A DNA stretch of 64,000 nucleotides. It comes from Enterobacter sp. ENT03. GTDB taxonomy: Bacteria > Pseudomonadota > Gammaproteobacteria > Enterobacterales > Enterobacteriaceae. A program made the position numbers and the translations under genes. Shown piece by piece: positions 62,057 through 64,000 of this stretch. The notes beneath the pieces were generated by a model, which was not told the origin of the DNA, made no database searches, and worked only from the letters and a program-made list of their open reading frames with translations. The stretch is taken from assembly GCF_019218745.1 (NCBI RefSeq), contig NZ_JAHUXA010000001.1, positions 186,001-250,000 of the forward strand, read 5' to 3'. Position 1 is the stretch's first letter; each line of letters begins with the position of its first letter.

Positions 62057-63985
62057 TTATTCCTCCAGTTGTTGAAGACTGCGGCTGCGAATCTCTTGTT
62101 GCAGCTTCTCGATAACTTCATTTACGTCCAGGCTACCCAGGTCTTTACCTCGACGGGTACGCACGGCTACTTTGCCGGCTTCAACCTCTTTGTCACCACA
62201 AACCAGCATATAAGGGACACGACGTAAAGTGTGCTCACGGATTTTAAAGCCAATCTTCTCGTTTCTCAAGTCTGCTTTTACGCGAATGCCGGCATTTTGC
62301 AGTTTGCGTGTCAATTCGTTGACATATTCAGCCTGAGAATCAGTGATATTCATAACAACTACCTGCACCGGCGCAAGCCAGGTTGGGAAGAAGCCCGCAA
62401 ATTCTTCGGTCAGGATGCCGATAAAGCGCTCCAGTGAACCGAGGATCGCGCGGTGAATCATCACCGGAACTTGTCGCTCGTTATTTTCGCCAACATAAGA
62501 GGCGCTCAGACGAGACGGCAAGGAGAAGTCCAGCTGTACAGTACCGCACTGCCATGCACGATCGAGGCAGTCATACAGTGTAAATTCAATTTTCGGACCG
62601 TAGAACGCGCCTTCACCCAGTTGATATTCAAACGGGATGTTGTTCTCTTCCAGCGCGACTGCCAGATCCGCCTCAGCACGATCCCACATCTCGTCGCTAC
62701 CAATACGTTTTTCCGGACGAGTTGAGAGTTTGACAACGATTTTCTCGAAGCCAAAAGTGCTGTACATATCGTAGACCAAACGAATACAGGCGTTCACTTC
62801 ATCACGCACCTGCTCTTCTGTACAGAAGATATGGGCGTCATCCTGAGTGAAGCCACGTACACGCATCAGCCCATGCAACGCGCCTGATGGCTCGTTACGG
62901 TGACAGCTGCCAAATTCTGCCATACGCAGTGGCAGGTCACGGTAAGATTTTAGACCCTGATTGAAGATCTGCACATGTCCTGGGCAGTTCATCGGTTTTA
63001 TGCAATATTCACGGTTCTCTGAAGAGGTCGTAAACATGGCATCTTTATAGTTGTCCCAGTGGCCGGTTTTTTCCCACAGCACACGGTCCATCATAAACGG
63101 GCCTTTCACTTCCTGATACTGGTACTCTTTCAGTTTAGAACGTACAAACGTTTCGAGTTCACGGAAAATAGTCCAGCCATCGTTGTGCCAGAATACCATA
63201 CCTGGCGCTTCTTCCTGCATATGATACAGGTCGAGCTGCTTACCGATTTTGCGGTGATCGCGTTTTGCGGCTTCTTCCAGACGCTGCAAATAAGCGTTCA
63301 GCGCTTTTTTATCTGCCCACGCAGTACCGTAGATACGCTGCAACATCTTATTGTTGCTGTCGCCACGCCAGTACGCGCCTGCGGTTTTCATCAGTTTGAA
63401 GTGATGGCAGAAACGCATGTTCGGCACGTGCGGACCACGGCACATGTCGACGTATTCCTGATGATGGTACAAGCCAGGCTTGTCATCATGGGCGATATTT
63501 TCATCAAGAATGGAAACTTTGTAGCTCTCGCCGCGGGAAACAAAGGTTTCACGCGCTTCATGCCAACTGACCTTTTTCTTAATGACATCGTAGTTGGTTT
63601 CGGCGAGCTCATGCATACGTTTTTCAAGCGCGTCAAGGTCTTCCTGCGTCAGGGTATGGTCAAGGTCAATATCATAATAGAAACCATTGTCGATAACCGG
63701 ACCGATCGCCATTTTGGTATGCGGCCACAGTTGCTTGATGGCATGACCCAACAGGTGCGCACAGGAGTGACGAATAATTTCCAGACCATCTTCATCTTTT
63801 GCGGTGATGATAGCCAACTGCGCATCGGTTTCTATGAGATCGGTTGCATCGACCAGCTCGCCATTAACACGCCCTGCGATACACGCTTTCGCGAGACCAG
63901 GACCGATATCCAGTGCGACATCTAATGGGCTTACTGCTTTATCGAAGTGACGTTGACTGCCGTCAGGAAGGGTAATAACTGGCAT
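62057..63985 (-). CDS. thrS: Threonyl-tRNA synthetase
   Basis: Class II synthetase, 642 residues, as in E. coli. TGS domain (1-61), the editing domain with [10 protein letters not shown] (two zinc-like ligand histidines) and the later C..H motif, the catalytic core (GTQ/motif 2 region [23 protein letters not shown]), and the C-terminal anticodon-binding domain. Complete; only 15 bases of its leader, with AAGGAT, lie inside the window, so the tRNA-like operator that ThrS binds in E. coli is outside. Confidence 0.98.
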   Translation of the reverse strand: MPVITLPDGSQRHFDKAVSPLDVALDIGPGLAKACIAGRVNGELVDATDLIETDAQLAIITAKDEDGLEIIRHSCAHLLGHAIKQLWPHTKMAIGPVIDNGFYYDIDLDHTLTQEDLDALEKRMHELAETNYDVIKKKVSWHEARETFVSRGESYKVSILDENIAHDDKPGLYHHQEYVDMCRGPHVPNMRFCHHFKLMKTAGAYWRGDSNNKMLQRIYGTAWADKKALNAYLQRLEEAAKRDHRKIGKQLDLYHMQEEAPGMVFWHNDGWTIFRELETFVRSKLKEYQYQEVKGPFMMDRVLWEKTGHWDNYKDAMFTTSSENREYCIKPMNCPGHVQIFNQGLKSYRDLPLRMAEFGSCHRNEPSGALHGLMRVRGFTQDDAHIFCTEEQVRDEVNACIRLVYDMYSTFGFEKIVVKLSTRPEKRIGSDEMWDRAEADLAVALEENNIPFEYQLGEGAFYGPKIEFTLYDCLDRAWQCGTVQLDFSLPSRLSASYVGENNERQVPVMIHRAILGSLERFIGILTEEFAGFFPTWLAPVQVVVMNITDSQAEYVNELTRKLQNAGIRVKADLRNEKIGFKIREHTLRRVPYMLVCGDKEVEAGKVAVRTRRGKDLGSLDVNEVIEKLQQEIRSRSLQQLEE

Positions 63986-64000
63986 TTTATATCCTTATTT

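Overview
This is a compact, conserved enterobacterial chromosome segment. About 57 protein genes, nearly all full length, match the Escherichia coli gene families of the rsx-nth to thrS-infC interval, in the same order and orientation apart from some local gains and losses. The proteins resemble E. coli closely but not identically. Together with the moderately high G+C and a gene cassette absent from E. coli K-12, this suggests a relative such as Enterobacter, Leclercia, Kosakonia or Citrobacter; the species cannot be fixed from the window. No insertion sequence, prophage, CRISPR array or rRNA was seen.

Layout. 1-8.4 kb: end of rsxE, nth, dtpA, gstA, then tyrS, pdxH, mliC and anmK on the minus strand, then slyB. 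8.4-18.6 kb: slyA diverging from the ydhIJK efflux genes, sodC, ydhF, ydhL, nemR-nemA-gloA (electrophile and methylglyoxal defence), rnt, grxD, mepH. 18.6-27.3 kb: ydhP, tiny ynhF, purR, punR/punC (purine nucleoside transport), cfa, ribC, mdtK. 27.4-30.6 kb: two tRNA-Val(GAC) genes and an accessory cassette (DeoR regulator, inositol-monophosphatase-like enzyme, MFS transporter). 30.6-41 kb: pykF, lpp, ldtE, the full sufABCDSE iron-sulfur operon under a Fur box, and an LpxP-type lipid A acyltransferase. 41-50 kb: menI, ydiJ, ydiK, the sRNA gene rprA, ppsA with its regulator ppsR. 50-56.7 kb: aroH, a tandem palindromic repeat block, selO, an rflP/ydiV homologue, nlpC, btuD-btuE-btuC. 56.8-64 kb: ihfA, pheT, pheS, pheM, rplT, rpmI, infC, thrS, the translation cluster.

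Regulatory sites can be read for many known circuits: PhoP and a -10 at slyB, a SlyA palindrome at slyA, NemR boxes, two PurR operators at purR, Cra-like sites at pykF and ppsA, Fur at sufA, RcsB at rprA, TrpR at aroH, and the pheM attenuator.

The least routine observations are: a 31-codon ORF with a strong ribosome binding site whose stop overlaps the rflP/ydiV start; 10-bp direct repeats lying on the promoter of the accessory cassette; an exact 48-bp-period repeat block where E. coli has ydiE; an lpxP-like gene in the suf-menI interval; and absence of pdxY, lhr and sodB from their usual E. coli positions. No clearly new multi-gene system was found. The accessory cassette is the best candidate for undescribed function.
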